Assembly: GCF_000224065.1 (NCBI RefSeq)
Contig: NZ_AFWT01000024.1
Span: 1 to 64,000 of the forward strand
DNA: 64,000 nucleotides
Direction of reading: 5' to 3'
Source of the DNA: Thiorhodococcus drewsii AZ1
GTDB taxonomy: Bacteria; Pseudomonadota; Gammaproteobacteria; Chromatiales; Chromatiaceae
The translations under genes and the position numbers were made by a program. Positions 46,587-55,689 of the stretch are shown piece after piece. Under the pieces are notes generated by a model. That model saw nothing but the letters and a program-made list of their open reading frames with translations. It did not search any database and had not been told where the DNA came from. Within the stretch, counting starts at the first letter, position 1, and each line of letters begins with the position of its first letter.

Positions 46587-47864
46587 TCACTTGGCGGCGG
46601 CCAGGGCCTGATCCAGGTCGGCAATGATATCGTCGGCGTGCTCGATGCCGATCGAGAGACGGATCAGGTCCTCGGACACCCCGGCCCGAGCCAGCTCTTC
46701 CGGCGACAACTGGCGATGCGTGGTGGTCGCCGGATGGCAGGCAAGCGTCTTGGAGTCGCCAATATTGACGAGACGCAGGATGAGCTTCAGCGCATCGACG
46801 AACTTGGCCCCCGCCTCGCGACCGCCCTTGATGCCGAACGACAGAATGGAGCTCGCCTTGCCGCCATCCATGTATTTCTGCACCAACGGATAGTCCGGGT
46901 TGTCCGGGAGACCGGCATAACGCACCCACTCGACCCCGGGGTGATCCTTGAGGTAATTGGCGACGGCCACGGCATTCTCGCAATGACGATCCATGCGCAC
47001 CGGCAGTGTCTCGATGCCCTGGAGCACCAGGAAGCTGTTGAAGGGAGAAATAGCCGCGCCCATGTTGCGCAGCGGCACCACGCGGGCACGCCCGATGAAG
47101 GCCGCCGGGCCGAATTCCTTGGTGTAGACGACACCGTGATAGGAGACGTCCGGCTCGTTGAGCATGGGGAAACGATCGGCATGCTCGGCCCAAGGGAATT
47201 GACCCGAGTCGACCAGCATGCCGCCGATGGTGGTCCCATGTCCGGCCAAGTACTTGGTCAGGGCATGGACCACGATGTCGGCACCATGCTCGAACGGGCG
47301 GCAGAGATAGGGGCTCGGCACCGTATTGTCGACGATCAGCGGCACACCGTGCGCATGCGCCATGTCGGCGATCGCCTGGATGTCGGCCACGTTGCCGGCC
47401 GGATTGCCGATCGATTCGCAGAAAACCGCCTTGGTATTGGTGTCGATCTGGGACTCCATACCGGCGATGTCGTTCGGCGCGGCGAAGCGCACCTTGATCC
47501 CGAGCCGAGGCAGCGTATGGGCGAAGAGGTTGTAGCTCCCACCGTAAAGCGTGGAGACCGCCACGATGTTGTCGCCGGCCTGGGCCAGGGTGAAGATGGC
47601 ATAGGTCACGGCGGACATACCGGACGCCACCGCCAAGCCGCCAACGCCACCCTCCATCGCTGCAACACGCTGTTCGAGCACGTCGCTGGTTGGGTTCATG
47701 ATGCGGGTGTAGATATTGCCCGGAATCTTGAGGTCGAACAGATCGGCACCGTACTGGGTATCGTCGAAGGTATAGCTGGTGGTCTGATAGATGGGCGTAG
47801 CGGCTGCCCGAGTGGTCGGGTCAGGGGCGAACCCCGCATGGATGGCGAGGGTTTCGAGCTTCAT
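46587..47864 (-). CDS. metY: O-acetylhomoserine sulfhydrylase (MetY-type)
   Basis: A 425-residue PLP enzyme of the Cys/Met metabolism family. It joins O-acetylhomoserine with sulfide to give homocysteine, so it assimilates sulfide into methionine. Typical blocks are NIYTRIMNPTSDVLEQRVA, YGGSYNLF, DNTVPSPYLCRPFEHGADI, the PLP lysine in HALTKYLAGHG, and LACHPATTTHRQL. ATG 47864 has AGAGG 9 bases upstream; ATG 47870 is an alternative only 3 bases from it. It is the first gene of a likely operon with the BASS transporter. Confidence 0.95.
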   Translation of the reverse strand: MKLETLAIHAGFAPDPTTRAAATPIYQTTSYTFDDTQYGADLFDLKIPGNIYTRIMNPTSDVLEQRVAAMEGGVGGLAVASGMSAVTYAIFTLAQAGDNIVAVSTLYGGSYNLFAHTLPRLGIKVRFAAPNDIAGMESQIDTNTKAVFCESIGNPAGNVADIQAIADMAHAHGVPLIVDNTVPSPYLCRPFEHGADIVVHALTKYLAGHGTTIGGMLVDSGQFPWAEHADRFPMLNEPDVSYHGVVYTKEFGPAAFIGRARVVPLRNMGAAISPFNSFLVLQGIETLPVRMDRHCENAVAVANYLKDHPGVEWVRYAGLPDNPDYPLVQKYMDGGKASSILSFGIKGGREAGAKFVDALKLILRLVNIGDSKTLACHPATTTHRQLSPEELARAGVSEDLIRLSIGIEHADDIIADLDQALAAAK

Positions 47865-48111
47865 GGTCATGTGCCTCTTCGGTGGTCGTTGTCATCGTGG
47901 CGTCGATCGCGCGCGAAGGTCCGGGGTTCGGGATACAGCCCGTCGCCCGTGAAACCCGTGGGATGGTATCCAGGGAAACCCCGACTGTCGATCTGCGTCC
48001 GCAACGCCGCCCGAATACCTGATGGCCTATATTGATGTGATCCGAGCATCGTGCCGGATCCCTGCCGTCGATTGATCCGACGCCCCCGGCACCATCCACA
48101 GGAACTGCGAC

Positions 48112-48966
48112 ATGATCGAGATCAAGCATCGTGAAACGGGAGAGGTCTTGGAAACCATCGAAGGGTCGACACTCGCCGGAGCCGACCTACGCGACATGCG
48201 CCTGAATGGCGCGGACCTGAGCGGCCAAGATCTGACCGGGGCCAATCTGACATCGAGCGATCTGGCCGGCGCCGGTCTGGCCGGCGCGCGGCTCGTCGAC
48301 GCGATCCTGATTGGCGCGAATCTCAAGGATGCCGACCTGCGCTCGGCGGATCTCTCACGCGCCCGACTCGGATCGGAGCAACCTTCCCGGGCCGCGATGC
48401 TGAACGGCGCGGATCTTTCAGACGCCCAACTGACGGGTGCCGATCTGCGTTGCGCCGAGGTTCGCTATGCCAACCTCAAGCACGCCAACCTGAGTCACGC
48501 GGACCTGCGCGGAACGGACTTCCACGGCAGCGACTTATCGCACATGGTCGCCATCAAGGCGCTCCTGATCCGAGCCAACCTGCGCGAGACCGATCTCTGC
48601 CACGCGGATCTGCGCGACGCCCATCTGAACGACGCCAATCTGGTTCAGGCCCGCATGCACGAGGCCGATCTGACCAGCCTCACCCCCGACGGCTTCGCAG
48701 TCATCAATCTGGCCAATCTGGAGGGGGCCGACCTGCGCGGATCCAAGCTGCACAACATCTCGGCCCAGGATACCAACTTCAGCCGCGCCGACCTGACCGA
48801 TGTCGATCTGACCAACGCCATCCTCGGCGGAGCCATCCTCCATCGCACCAACCTGACCAACACCGATTTCTCAGGGGTGGAACTGGCGAGCGTCACGCTC
48901 GAATTCGCCAACATCTCCAAGGCCCGTAACGCACAGGTTCCCTCCTATAAGCAGAACCTGCGTTGA
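48112..48966 (+). CDS. Pentapeptide-repeat protein
   Basis: A 284-residue protein made largely of A(D/N)Lxx pentapeptides, for example GADLRDMRLNGADLSGQDLT and NLKHANLSHADLRGTDF, in about 45 repeats. Such chains fold into a right-handed quadrilateral helix; some relatives mimic DNA and protect gyrase, but most are of unknown function. A short non-repeat segment (LTSLTPDGFAV) breaks the helix near residue 190. There is no signal peptide. AGGA lies 8 bases before ATG 48112. It converges with sat. Confidence 0.92.
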   Translation: MIEIKHRETGEVLETIEGSTLAGADLRDMRLNGADLSGQDLTGANLTSSDLAGAGLAGARLVDAILIGANLKDADLRSADLSRARLGSEQPSRAAMLNGADLSDAQLTGADLRCAEVRYANLKHANLSHADLRGTDFHGSDLSHMVAIKALLIRANLRETDLCHADLRDAHLNDANLVQARMHEADLTSLTPDGFAVINLANLEGADLRGSKLHNISAQDTNFSRADLTDVDLTNAILGGAILHRTNLTNTDFSGVELASVTLEFANISKARNAQVPSYKQNLR

Positions 48967-48997
48967 CCGGCATCTCGCCCGCGCCAGATCCAGACGC

Positions 48998-50188
48998 TCA
49001 GGCATCGAGCGTCTGGTAATAGTCGATCAGGATCTGCGCCACCTCGGGGCGCGAAAACTCGGGCGGCGGGGCGATACCCTGCCCCAGCATCTCGCGCACC
49101 CGGGTTCCGGACAGCAGGACGAAATCCTCCTTGGTGTGATCCGGTGCCTCGCACATCATGACGACGCGGTTGAGCTTCTTCGAATAGGCCGTGTGATCGG
49201 CACGGAAAATCTCGATCTGCAACGCGCCCTCGGGAACCTCGTCCTCGAAGATGGTCTGGGCATCGAAGGCGCCGTAATAGTCGCCTACACCCGCATGATC
49301 GCGACCGATGATGAAATGGGTCGCCCCCATATTCTGACGGAAGTAGGCATGCAGCACGGCCTCGCGCGGGCCCGCGTAGAGCATATCGAAGCCGTAGCCC
49401 GTCACCATGGCGCTATTGGGCGGAAAGTAGAGATCGACCATGGTGCGGATGGCCGCATCGCGCACCGAGGCCGGGATATCGCCCGGCTTGAGCTTGCCCA
49501 GCAGCATATGGATGACCAGGCCGTCGCAATCGAGCCGCTCCATGGCCATGTGGCAGAGCTCCTCGTGCGCGAGATGCATGGGATTGCGGGTCTGAAAGGC
49601 AACGACCCGTTTCCAGCCACGCTCGGCGATCGCGTTGCGGATCTCAACCGCTGTGCGAAAAGTGCTGGGGAAGTCGTTCTGAAAGTAGGAAAAATTCAAG
49701 ACCTGGATGGAACCCGAAACGGCGTACCGTCCCTGCGCATTGAAGGTCGCAACCCCCGGATGGTCGGGATCCAGGGTGCGGTAGACCTTTTCTGTCATCA
49801 GGGCCATTTGGGCATCGCTGACCGGCTCGATCGCCTCGACGTCCATGATCGCGAGTGGGGGGTTGCCGTCGATGCTCGGATCCAGCAGCGCGATTCGATC
49901 CGCCCCGCGAATGGCATCCACATCCTGGAGCAGGCAGAGAATCGGAACCGGGAAGAAGCGTCCGTCCCGAGTGTGCATCGACTCGGCGACGCTCACCGCA
50001 TCCGCCACATTCATGAACCCGGGCAACGGACTGAAATAGCCGCCGCCCATCATGACCGCGTTACCGGCGGCCTGGGAGCTAATGACGACCCGAGGAAGAG
50101 TCTCGGCCTCGCGCATCAGGGGTTGATGCCGGTCAGGATCATTGACGAACAAGGGCTTCAGGACATCGGAACCCACTGGAGTAATCAT
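48998..50188 (-). CDS. sat: Sulfate adenylyltransferase (homo-oligomeric ATP sulfurylase)
   Basis: A 396-residue ATP sulfurylase of the single-subunit type used in dissimilatory sulfur metabolism, distinct from CysDN. It makes ATP and sulfate from APS in sulfur oxidisers. Active-site motifs are FQTRNPMHLAHEELC (QTRNPxHxxHE), GRDHAGVGDYYG and VLLSGTRVREML. The chain ends without an APS kinase domain. In related purple sulfur bacteria sat is usually next to aprMBA, which is not seen here. It is divergent from the 72-residue gene. Confidence 0.95.
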   Translation of the reverse strand: MITPVGSDVLKPLFVNDPDRHQPLMREAETLPRVVISSQAAGNAVMMGGGYFSPLPGFMNVADAVSVAESMHTRDGRFFPVPILCLLQDVDAIRGADRIALLDPSIDGNPPLAIMDVEAIEPVSDAQMALMTEKVYRTLDPDHPGVATFNAQGRYAVSGSIQVLNFSYFQNDFPSTFRTAVEIRNAIAERGWKRVVAFQTRNPMHLAHEELCHMAMERLDCDGLVIHMLLGKLKPGDIPASVRDAAIRTMVDLYFPPNSAMVTGYGFDMLYAGPREAVLHAYFRQNMGATHFIIGRDHAGVGDYYGAFDAQTIFEDEVPEGALQIEIFRADHTAYSKKLNRVVMMCEAPDHTKEDFVLLSGTRVREMLGQGIAPPPEFSRPEVAQILIDYYQTLDA

Positions 50189-50256
50189 CGCCCGGCTCTC
50201 CTTTAGACTGCGTCATCGCGACACGTCCAGCACGACATGGGACACGACGGATGAAA

Positions 50257-50285
50257 CGGTTTTTTGTACGAGTGCTTTAAAACCG
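50257..50285 (-). promoter_or_regulatory. Inverted repeat upstream of sat
   Basis: CGGTTTT (50257-50263) and AAAACCG (50279-50285) are perfect inverted repeats with a 15-base spacer, 69-97 bases before the sat ATG. It could be an operator or a leader stem. The rest of the 353-base gap 50189-50541 has no clear promoter. Confidence 0.35.
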
Positions 50286-50467
50286 CGTCCAGGATAGCGC
50301 CTGGCGGGCGCGGACGTCGGCCATGGAACCCTACCACGCGTGAAACACCGACTCTCCCAGGTTGTCTTTATATGCTCAACAATTTTACCGAAGTCTAATG
50401 GATCGAAGCGCGACGAGATGGGTTAGACTTGACTCCGAGCCCTGTGCACTAACGCGGCGACACCATG

Positions 50468-50500
50468 CGGAATAGCGCGCGCAAGAGCGCGAACATTCCG
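50468..50500 (+). promoter_or_regulatory. Stem-loop in the leader of the 72-residue gene
   Basis: CGGAAT (50468-50473) pairs with ATTCCG (50495-50500) and, after small bulges, CGCGC (50476-50480) pairs with GCGCG (50487-50491) around a GCAAGA loop. It ends 41 bases before ATG 50542. Confidence 0.4.
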
Positions 50501-50541
50501 ATGTAACCATAAGAAATTCAACGCATAAGACGCTCGAAGCC

Positions 50542-50760
50542 ATGCCCTATTTCGTTTACAAGATATCCCCGCCCCGCCAGCTTGAACACCTCGACACCAA
50601 GGAGCGTTATCAAGACGCGCGTGAGATCGTCCGCAGCCGACGACTCAACGAACCGCGCGAGACGGGCGTCGAATACAGGCTCATTTTCGCGAAACAGCAG
50701 GGAGAGGCGGAGAAGCTCCTCTCCATCCCGCGCGACGAGCGCGTGATCGGAGAGGACTGA
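50542..50760 (+). CDS. Small hypothetical protein
   Basis: A 72-residue soluble, charged protein starting MPYFVYKISPPRQLEHLD, then a helical region with KERYQDAREIVRSRR and EYRLIFAKQQGEAEKLL. I do not recognise a named family, though small proteins of this pattern occur beside sulfur-oxidation genes. The ribosome-binding site is weak (gaagcc). It is divergent from sat and may share its control region. Coding status is supported by composition and by the ordered helical pattern. Confidence 0.7.
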   Translation: MPYFVYKISPPRQLEHLDTKERYQDAREIVRSRRLNEPRETGVEYRLIFAKQQGEAEKLLSIPRDERVIGED

Positions 50761-50787
50761 GGGGGATCGAGCGGAGAACGAACGCGC

Positions 50788-51486
50788 TCAGCGTACGGTC
50801 ATGGCGATGCTGGCGGGCTGCTCGGCGCGGTAGTATTGGAGCACCTTGCGCACGTAACTCTGCGTCTCGGCATAGGGCGGGATCTTGCGGCCATACTTCA
50901 TCACAGCCCCTTCGCCCGCGTTATAGCCCGCGACCGCCAACTGTAGATCGTTGTCGAAAAGATCCAGCAGATAGCGCAGGTAGGCCGCTCCGCCCCGGAT
51001 GTTCTCGACCGGATTAAAACTGTCGGAAACACCGTAACGGGCCGCCGTGGCCGGCATCAACTGCATCATTCCCTGAGCCCCAGCAGAGGAGACGGCCGAT
51101 GGATTGTAGGCCGACTCGGCCCGAATGACGGCATGCAGCAAGGCCGGCGAAAGCCTGTAACGGCGAGCGTTCGCCTGCACCAGATGCTCGTAGCTCGCGC
51201 GCCGCTGGCGTAGCGCCTTGCTGGAGCGGACCCGGCCCTGGGTTCGACCATGGGTCACACCGGCATACTTCCGCTTGCTCTCGCGAACCAGCTTTTTCGC
51301 CTCGCGATGCCATGCGAGCTTGTATTTGCTGCCCTTCAGTGGCGTATCCGTAAAATAGACGTTGCCCGAACCGTCCACGTATTTGAAGACGTCCGCCACC
51401 GCCCCACCTGGCCCTAGGAACGCCATCGCCCCCGCGATCACGATCGCCCTTGTCCGTCCCCCAAGCATCCGCTTCGTTCCACGCAT
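50788..51486 (-). CDS. Lytic transglycosylase with DUF4124 and SLT domains
   Basis: A 232-residue exported protein. A signal peptide (AIVIAGAMAFLGPGGAVA) is followed by a DUF4124 module (DVFKYVDGSGNVYFTDTPLKG) and a C-terminal SLT domain (about 115-225) with the catalytic Glu in AVIRAESAYNP, then GAQGMMQLMPATAARYGV and AVAGYNAGEGAV. It cleaves the peptidoglycan sugar backbone. ATG 51486 has GGGGGAAG upstream; ATG 51501 is an alternative. It belongs to the Slt/MltC-like group 1 of transglycosylases. Confidence 0.92.
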   Translation of the reverse strand: MRGTKRMLGGRTRAIVIAGAMAFLGPGGAVADVFKYVDGSGNVYFTDTPLKGSKYKLAWHREAKKLVRESKRKYAGVTHGRTQGRVRSSKALRQRRASYEHLVQANARRYRLSPALLHAVIRAESAYNPSAVSSAGAQGMMQLMPATAARYGVSDSFNPVENIRGGAAYLRYLLDLFDNDLQLAVAGYNAGEGAVMKYGRKIPPYAETQSYVRKVLQYYRAEQPASIAMTVR

Positions 51487-51770
51487 CGCTTCCCCCCGCA
51501 ATCAGCGAACATGACCATCTAGTCCATCGACCGTACTAGTGTATCCCACGCATCGATACAGCTTAGTGAAAAATCTCACATATCCAAGACAGAAACACCC
51601 GACCCAAATAGCCAAAATCCCATAAAAAACACAATTATCAATGCATTTAAGATCGAATTACGTTATTTATCAGCTGCGCACACGGAACGCCGCCAAATCA
51701 TAATATTTATATTTTATTTCTCATGTAATACTTTAAGTTTCAAAAACGCATCGCCAGATGTCGATTTCAA
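51487..51770. other. AT-rich divergent intergenic region
   Basis: Part of the 357-base gap between the transglycosylase and YcbK-type genes. It is much richer in A and T than the surrounding DNA, with A and T runs between 51590 and 51770. I see no gene. Such composition suits promoters or binding of nucleoid proteins of the H-NS type. Confidence 0.5.
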
Positions 51771-51798
51771 TTGATTTATGCTCCCCGAGCTCTATAAT
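51771..51798 (+). promoter_or_regulatory. Sigma-70 promoter of the YcbK-type gene
   Basis: TTGATT (51771-51776), a 16-base spacer and a perfect TATAAT (51793-51798), about 45 bases before ATG 51844. Confidence 0.65.
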
Positions 51799-51843
51799 TT
51801 GAGCCTTCTAGCTAGTTAACGTCCCGAATGTACCGGGGGGAAC

Positions 51844-52371
51844 ATGAATCGACGTTATTTCCTGGGACTTGCCCTATCCACAGCGGCAAGTCCCGTGTTC
51901 GCGCGCAGGACCGTCGACAAGCCTCGCGTCTTGTCCTTTTATCACCTGCATACCGAAGACCGTATCGACATCACCTACCGCATCGGCGATCACTACCAGC
52001 GATCGGCCCTTCAGCGGCTCAACTATTTTTTCCGCGATTTCCGAACTGGCGACACCATCGCCATGGATCCCCGTCTGCTCGATCTGCTCTACGACCTCAA
52101 GGTCACTCTCGGAGACCCAGATGCCCGCTACCACGTTCTGAGCGCCTACCGTTCGCCAGCAACCAACAGGATGTTGCGACGCTCATCGAGCGGCGTGGCC
52201 AAGAAAAGCCTTCATCTGAAGGGGCAGGCCATCGATATTCGTTTCCCAGACCTGTCGACGCGACATCTGCGCGACACGGCAATCGAACTCAGCCGAGGCG
52301 GCGTAGGCTATTATCCGCGCTCCAATTTCGTGCATCTGGATACCGGCGCCGTCCGTCAGTGGCGAGCCTGA
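51844..52371 (+). CDS. YcbK/MepK family murein endopeptidase (DUF882)
   Basis: A 175-residue M15-like zinc peptidase. A twin-arginine-type signal (NRRYFLGLALSTAASPVFA) suggests Tat export, as for E. coli YcbK. Zinc-ligand motifs are SAYRSPATN, HLKGQAIDIRFP and NFVHLDTG. The family cleaves cross-links in peptidoglycan. GGGGGG lies 3 bases before ATG 51844, with a good promoter 45 bases upstream. It stands alone. Confidence 0.88.
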   Translation: MNRRYFLGLALSTAASPVFARRTVDKPRVLSFYHLHTEDRIDITYRIGDHYQRSALQRLNYFFRDFRTGDTIAMDPRLLDLLYDLKVTLGDPDARYHVLSAYRSPATNRMLRRSSSGVAKKSLHLKGQAIDIRFPDLSTRHLRDTAIELSRGGVGYYPRSNFVHLDTGAVRQWRA

Positions 52372-52408
52372 ATCGACTCACCGTCTTCCGGTTCGAGTCT
52401 CGCTGAAC

Positions 52409-52439
52409 GCGATTCCTACAGGCACGCCGCGCGAATCGC
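52409..52439. terminator. Possible stem-loop after the YcbK-type gene
   Basis: GCGATTC (52409-52415) and GAATCGC (52433-52439) are complementary with a 17-base loop in the 179-base gap between convergent genes. No U-run follows. Confidence 0.35.
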
Positions 52440-52550
52440 CCCGAGAATGCCCAAAGCAAGCTGGACCCGCCTCACCCCCGAAGGTTAAGCGGATCCGGCT
52501 TGAGCCTCAATTGACCTGAATCAAGTAATCCAGCCCTATGGCGGAACGCA

Positions 52551-54377
52551 TCAGAGGATGCGGAAGCTTGCCGTCAGACCGGGAAGATCGACTTCGTTCA
52601 GGGCGAGACGCACACGCTGATTCAGCGAAACCGGATCGCGGAACCGGACTCGCGTCTCCAGGGCGATCTCCGGCACCAGCACCACCGCCTTTCTGTCCTC
52701 GAGCCCTACGACCACGCCCTCTCCTTTCCAACCCGAGTGATCGCGCAGGTACACCAGCTTCCAGTGCTGATTGGACAAGCGCTCGCTACGCCGAACCACC
52801 TTGGAAGCCGCGTCCGCCTCGGCCACGCGCGCGAAGACAGACTCGGCATCGAGCGGGGCACGCCCGGCGAGACTAGCGCGAATCTGCTGATGGACAAGCA
52901 GATCCGAATAGCGCCGCAGCGGACTGGTCGCCCGAGTATAGATCGGCAGACCCAGACCCGAATGCGGCTCGGGCGTCATCGCCAAACGGGTCGGCTTGAA
53001 ACAGCGTCGACGCGCGAACATGCTCGCAAGATCCTCCGCCTCGGCACCCGAGTCCGGGGGCACCTGGGTCGCAAAGGGAATCGCGATCTCGCGCTCGGCG
53101 CAGAACCGTGCCGCCGCCTCACCCGCCATGAGCATGGCATTCGTCACCAGCTCCCGGCTACGCAGACGCGGCAAGGGACGAATCGTGACCTGCCCGTCCA
53201 GAACGCGAACGCTGACCTCGGGAAGCGCCAGGCTGCTCGCACCATTGGCCTGACGCCGCGACTGAAAGCGTTCGGTCACCGCCAGCATCTCGGCGAATGG
53301 CGATTGGTCGAGCTGGGTCTCGACACCCTCGTAGGTGCACCGCTCGACCCGAACCCAAGAGGCCACGACCTGGAGATCCCGAAGCTCGCCCTGCTCATCG
53401 CAGAGGAATCCGAACGACAAGGCGGGGGAAACCTCGTGCAGCCCCAAACCGAGCCGTTCCGTGATGGCGGCGGGCAGCATATTGACGACACCCTCGGGCA
53501 GATAGAGGTTGGCACCACGCGCGCGCGCCTCCCGCTCCAAGTCGCTATCGCCCTCGACCAAGGCCGCCACATCGGCCACATGCACCCAGAGCCGATCGCC
53601 TTCAAGACTCAGCGCATCATCCGGATCCTGATTGCCCTCGTCATCGATCGCGTAGGCAGGGAGATGGGTCAAATCCAGACGCTCGTTCCCCGCACCGAGT
53701 TCGGCGACAGGCAGATCCAGATCGACGAGGGTCGCACCGCAGCGCGACGGATAGGGATTGTGACTCTTCGACCAGTAGCCGACCTGAACCAGCGCGCGAT
53801 GGGCATTCTCCGGGCTCGACTGATGACCCAACGCCTCCAGGATACGACTGTGCTCGATCTGGCCCAGCGCAAGCCGCTCCACCTCGCCGAGACGCTTCGC
53901 ATCCTCCGCTGTGGGCGCCGAGGCGCCCATGCGCTCCAGGAATGCCTTCCAATCCGCCTCCGCAGCCTGCTTCGCCTCGCGCTCGGCACGCTCACGCTCG
54001 ACGAGCTCGCGCGAGCGTACCTGGATGGCGGATGGGGTGCCGACGAAGGCCAAACCCTCGGCGACACGCTCCCAGACGGCCCAGGCCGTCGAGGGGGTGA
54101 AATCGTCGAACGCCAACTCGGCCAGATCCCGCAGGGTCGTCTCGCTGCCTTCGAGCAGCTCCCAGGCCTCGGTCAACTCGCCCTCTTGCGGGATCAGGTC
54201 GGCCAGACGGCGTAGCGGACCGGGATGGAGCAGCTCCACGTCCTTGGGACGTACCCGCTTGCTTTGACCGCCGTCGAGCTCGATTTCGATCTTATCGCCG
54301 ACGCTCGCAACACGGGCTGGCCGATTCTTATAGAGAACCAGACTGTCGACAGGTGGATTGGCTTGATGTGTCGCCAA
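52551..54377 (-). CDS. RNB-domain exoribonuclease (RNase II/R superfamily)
   Basis: About 608 residues. The N-terminal 60 residues form a small barrel (NRPARVASVGDKIEIELDGG), followed by a helical region (to about 230) and an RNB catalytic domain with the metal-binding cluster DDEGNQDPDDALSL and the later YTRATSPLRRYSDLLVHQQI. The C-terminal S1-like region is short. It degrades RNA from the 3' end. The layout differs from RNase R and E. coli RNase II and resembles the cyanobacterial/plastid-type branch (inference). TTG 54377 is proposed, with GGAG 11 bases upstream; no ATG fits. Confidence 0.87.
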   Translation of the reverse strand: MATHQANPPVDSLVLYKNRPARVASVGDKIEIELDGGQSKRVRPKDVELLHPGPLRRLADLIPQEGELTEAWELLEGSETTLRDLAELAFDDFTPSTAWAVWERVAEGLAFVGTPSAIQVRSRELVERERAEREAKQAAEADWKAFLERMGASAPTAEDAKRLGEVERLALGQIEHSRILEALGHQSSPENAHRALVQVGYWSKSHNPYPSRCGATLVDLDLPVAELGAGNERLDLTHLPAYAIDDEGNQDPDDALSLEGDRLWVHVADVAALVEGDSDLEREARARGANLYLPEGVVNMLPAAITERLGLGLHEVSPALSFGFLCDEQGELRDLQVVASWVRVERCTYEGVETQLDQSPFAEMLAVTERFQSRRQANGASSLALPEVSVRVLDGQVTIRPLPRLRSRELVTNAMLMAGEAAARFCAEREIAIPFATQVPPDSGAEAEDLASMFARRRCFKPTRLAMTPEPHSGLGLPIYTRATSPLRRYSDLLVHQQIRASLAGRAPLDAESVFARVAEADAASKVVRRSERLSNQHWKLVYLRDHSGWKGEGVVVGLEDRKAVVLVPEIALETRVRFRDPVSLNQRVRLALNEVDLPGLTASFRIL

Positions 54378-54468
54378 GACGCAGTTATCTCCGTATGAGC
54401 AGCCGGGTTCGAACGCGGTCGACCCGAATGCGAGGACAATGTGCAATAGTCTCGGCGGGCCCATGCAC

Positions 54469-54498
54469 GACGCCGAGCTGAAAAGAAGGCTCTGCGTC
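54469..54498. promoter_or_regulatory. Stem-loop in the divergent RNB-ygfZ region
   Basis: GACGCCGAGC (54469-54478) pairs with GCTCTGCGTC (54489-54498) with one central mismatch and a 10-base loop. It is in the 298-base divergent gap, which shows no other signal I can support. Confidence 0.35.
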
Positions 54499-54675
54499 CG
54501 CCACGAGCAGACACGAGCCGTTCGGTGTTCGCCACCATCCTTGCGTATCATCCCGACTGGAGCAGGCCAGCCTCCAGTCGGCGGCGTCCAGCGGCACAGG
54601 GTCACCAGAATCCAGCCTTCAACGCGCGATCCATACGCCGCACGCCGGCATCATCCGTATCGAGGTCCCATCCAC

Positions 54676-55680
54676 ATGATGAAACAATGGCAAGCCTTTC
54701 TCACCGAGCAGTCTCAAGAGAGAGGAGCGAGTCCAGACGGAGACTGCCAACTGATCGATCTCACCCATCTCGGACTCATCGCCGTCCAGGGCGCCGATGC
54801 CGAAACCTTTCTCCAAGGCCAGCTCACCAACGACATCCGCGAGCTCTCGCCGACCCATAGCCAGCTCAGCAGTCATTGCAGCAACAAGGGCCGCATGCTT
54901 GCCCTCTTCCGCATGATCCGCTGCGGTGACACGCTCTATCTCCAGATGCCCGCCGAGCGGGTCCCCGACATCCTGAAGCGCCTGAGCATCTTCGTGCTGC
55001 GCAGCAAGGTGACGCTCGCCGACGCCAGCGAGACCTGCATCCGCATCGGCCTGGCGGGTGCGGATGCGCCGCGCCGCCTCGCAGATCAGGATCTGCCGGT
55101 CCCCGAAATGGAGAATGGCGTGACCGTCTCCGATGAACTCACGCTGATTCGACTCCCCGGCGACGTCCCCAGATTCGAAATCCTGGGCCCGTTCGATCCC
55201 ATACGCCAGCTCTGGGAGCACCTGAGCGAGCGAGCCAGCGTGGCGAGCCCGGACATCTGGAGACGACTCGACATCCAGGCCGGTCTACCCAACGTCTATT
55301 CGGAGACGGCCGAGACCTTCATCCCGCAGATGCTCAATCTGCAGCACATCGACGGTGTCAGCTTCAACAAGGGCTGCTATACCGGCCAGGAAGTCGTCGC
55401 CCGAATGCAGTTCCTCGGCAAGCTCAAACGCCGCATGTATCTGGCCGAGGCCGACCTGCCGGCCCAGCCGAAACCCGGCGACGAGCTCTATGCATCCTCC
55501 AGCACCTCACAGCAGGGCAGCGGCTGGATCGTCGACGCAGCCCCCCTGGCCGAGGGACGTTTCGCGCTGCTGGCGGTCGCCGAGATCGCCGCCGCCGAGG
55601 ACGGCGAGATCAGGCTCGGGCACGACGGCCCCGCCCTTCAGCTACAGCCCCCACCCTACGGCTTTCCCAGCGAGGATTGA
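54676..55680 (+). CDS. ygfZ: Folate-binding tRNA-modifying/Fe-S assembly protein YgfZ
   Basis: A 334-residue protein of the YgfZ/GcvT-like family. The family signature KGCYTGQEVVARMQF (K-G-C-Y-x-G-Q-E) is intact, with the conserved Cys near residue 235, and the N-terminal part has GADAETFLQGQLTND. YgfZ helps maintain Fe-S enzymes and uses tetrahydrofolate. ATG 54676 (followed by ATG 54679) has GAGG upstream. It is divergent from the RNB gene and converges with lysS across a strong hairpin. Confidence 0.92.
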   Translation: MMKQWQAFLTEQSQERGASPDGDCQLIDLTHLGLIAVQGADAETFLQGQLTNDIRELSPTHSQLSSHCSNKGRMLALFRMIRCGDTLYLQMPAERVPDILKRLSIFVLRSKVTLADASETCIRIGLAGADAPRRLADQDLPVPEMENGVTVSDELTLIRLPGDVPRFEILGPFDPIRQLWEHLSERASVASPDIWRRLDIQAGLPNVYSETAETFIPQMLNLQHIDGVSFNKGCYTGQEVVARMQFLGKLKRRMYLAEADLPAQPKPGDELYASSSTSQQGSGWIVDAAPLAEGRFALLAVAEIAAAEDGEIRLGHDGPALQLQPPPYGFPSED

Positions 55681-55689
55681 CGACCGCGC

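Noticed and set aside
46434-48035. 533-codon open frame on the plus strand
   Set aside because: Antisense to metY and part of the BASS transporter; composition is typical of mirror frames in GC-rich genes.
52737-54215. 492-codon open frame on the plus strand
   Set aside because: Antisense to the RNB ribonuclease, rich in Arg/His/Gln as expected for a shadow frame.
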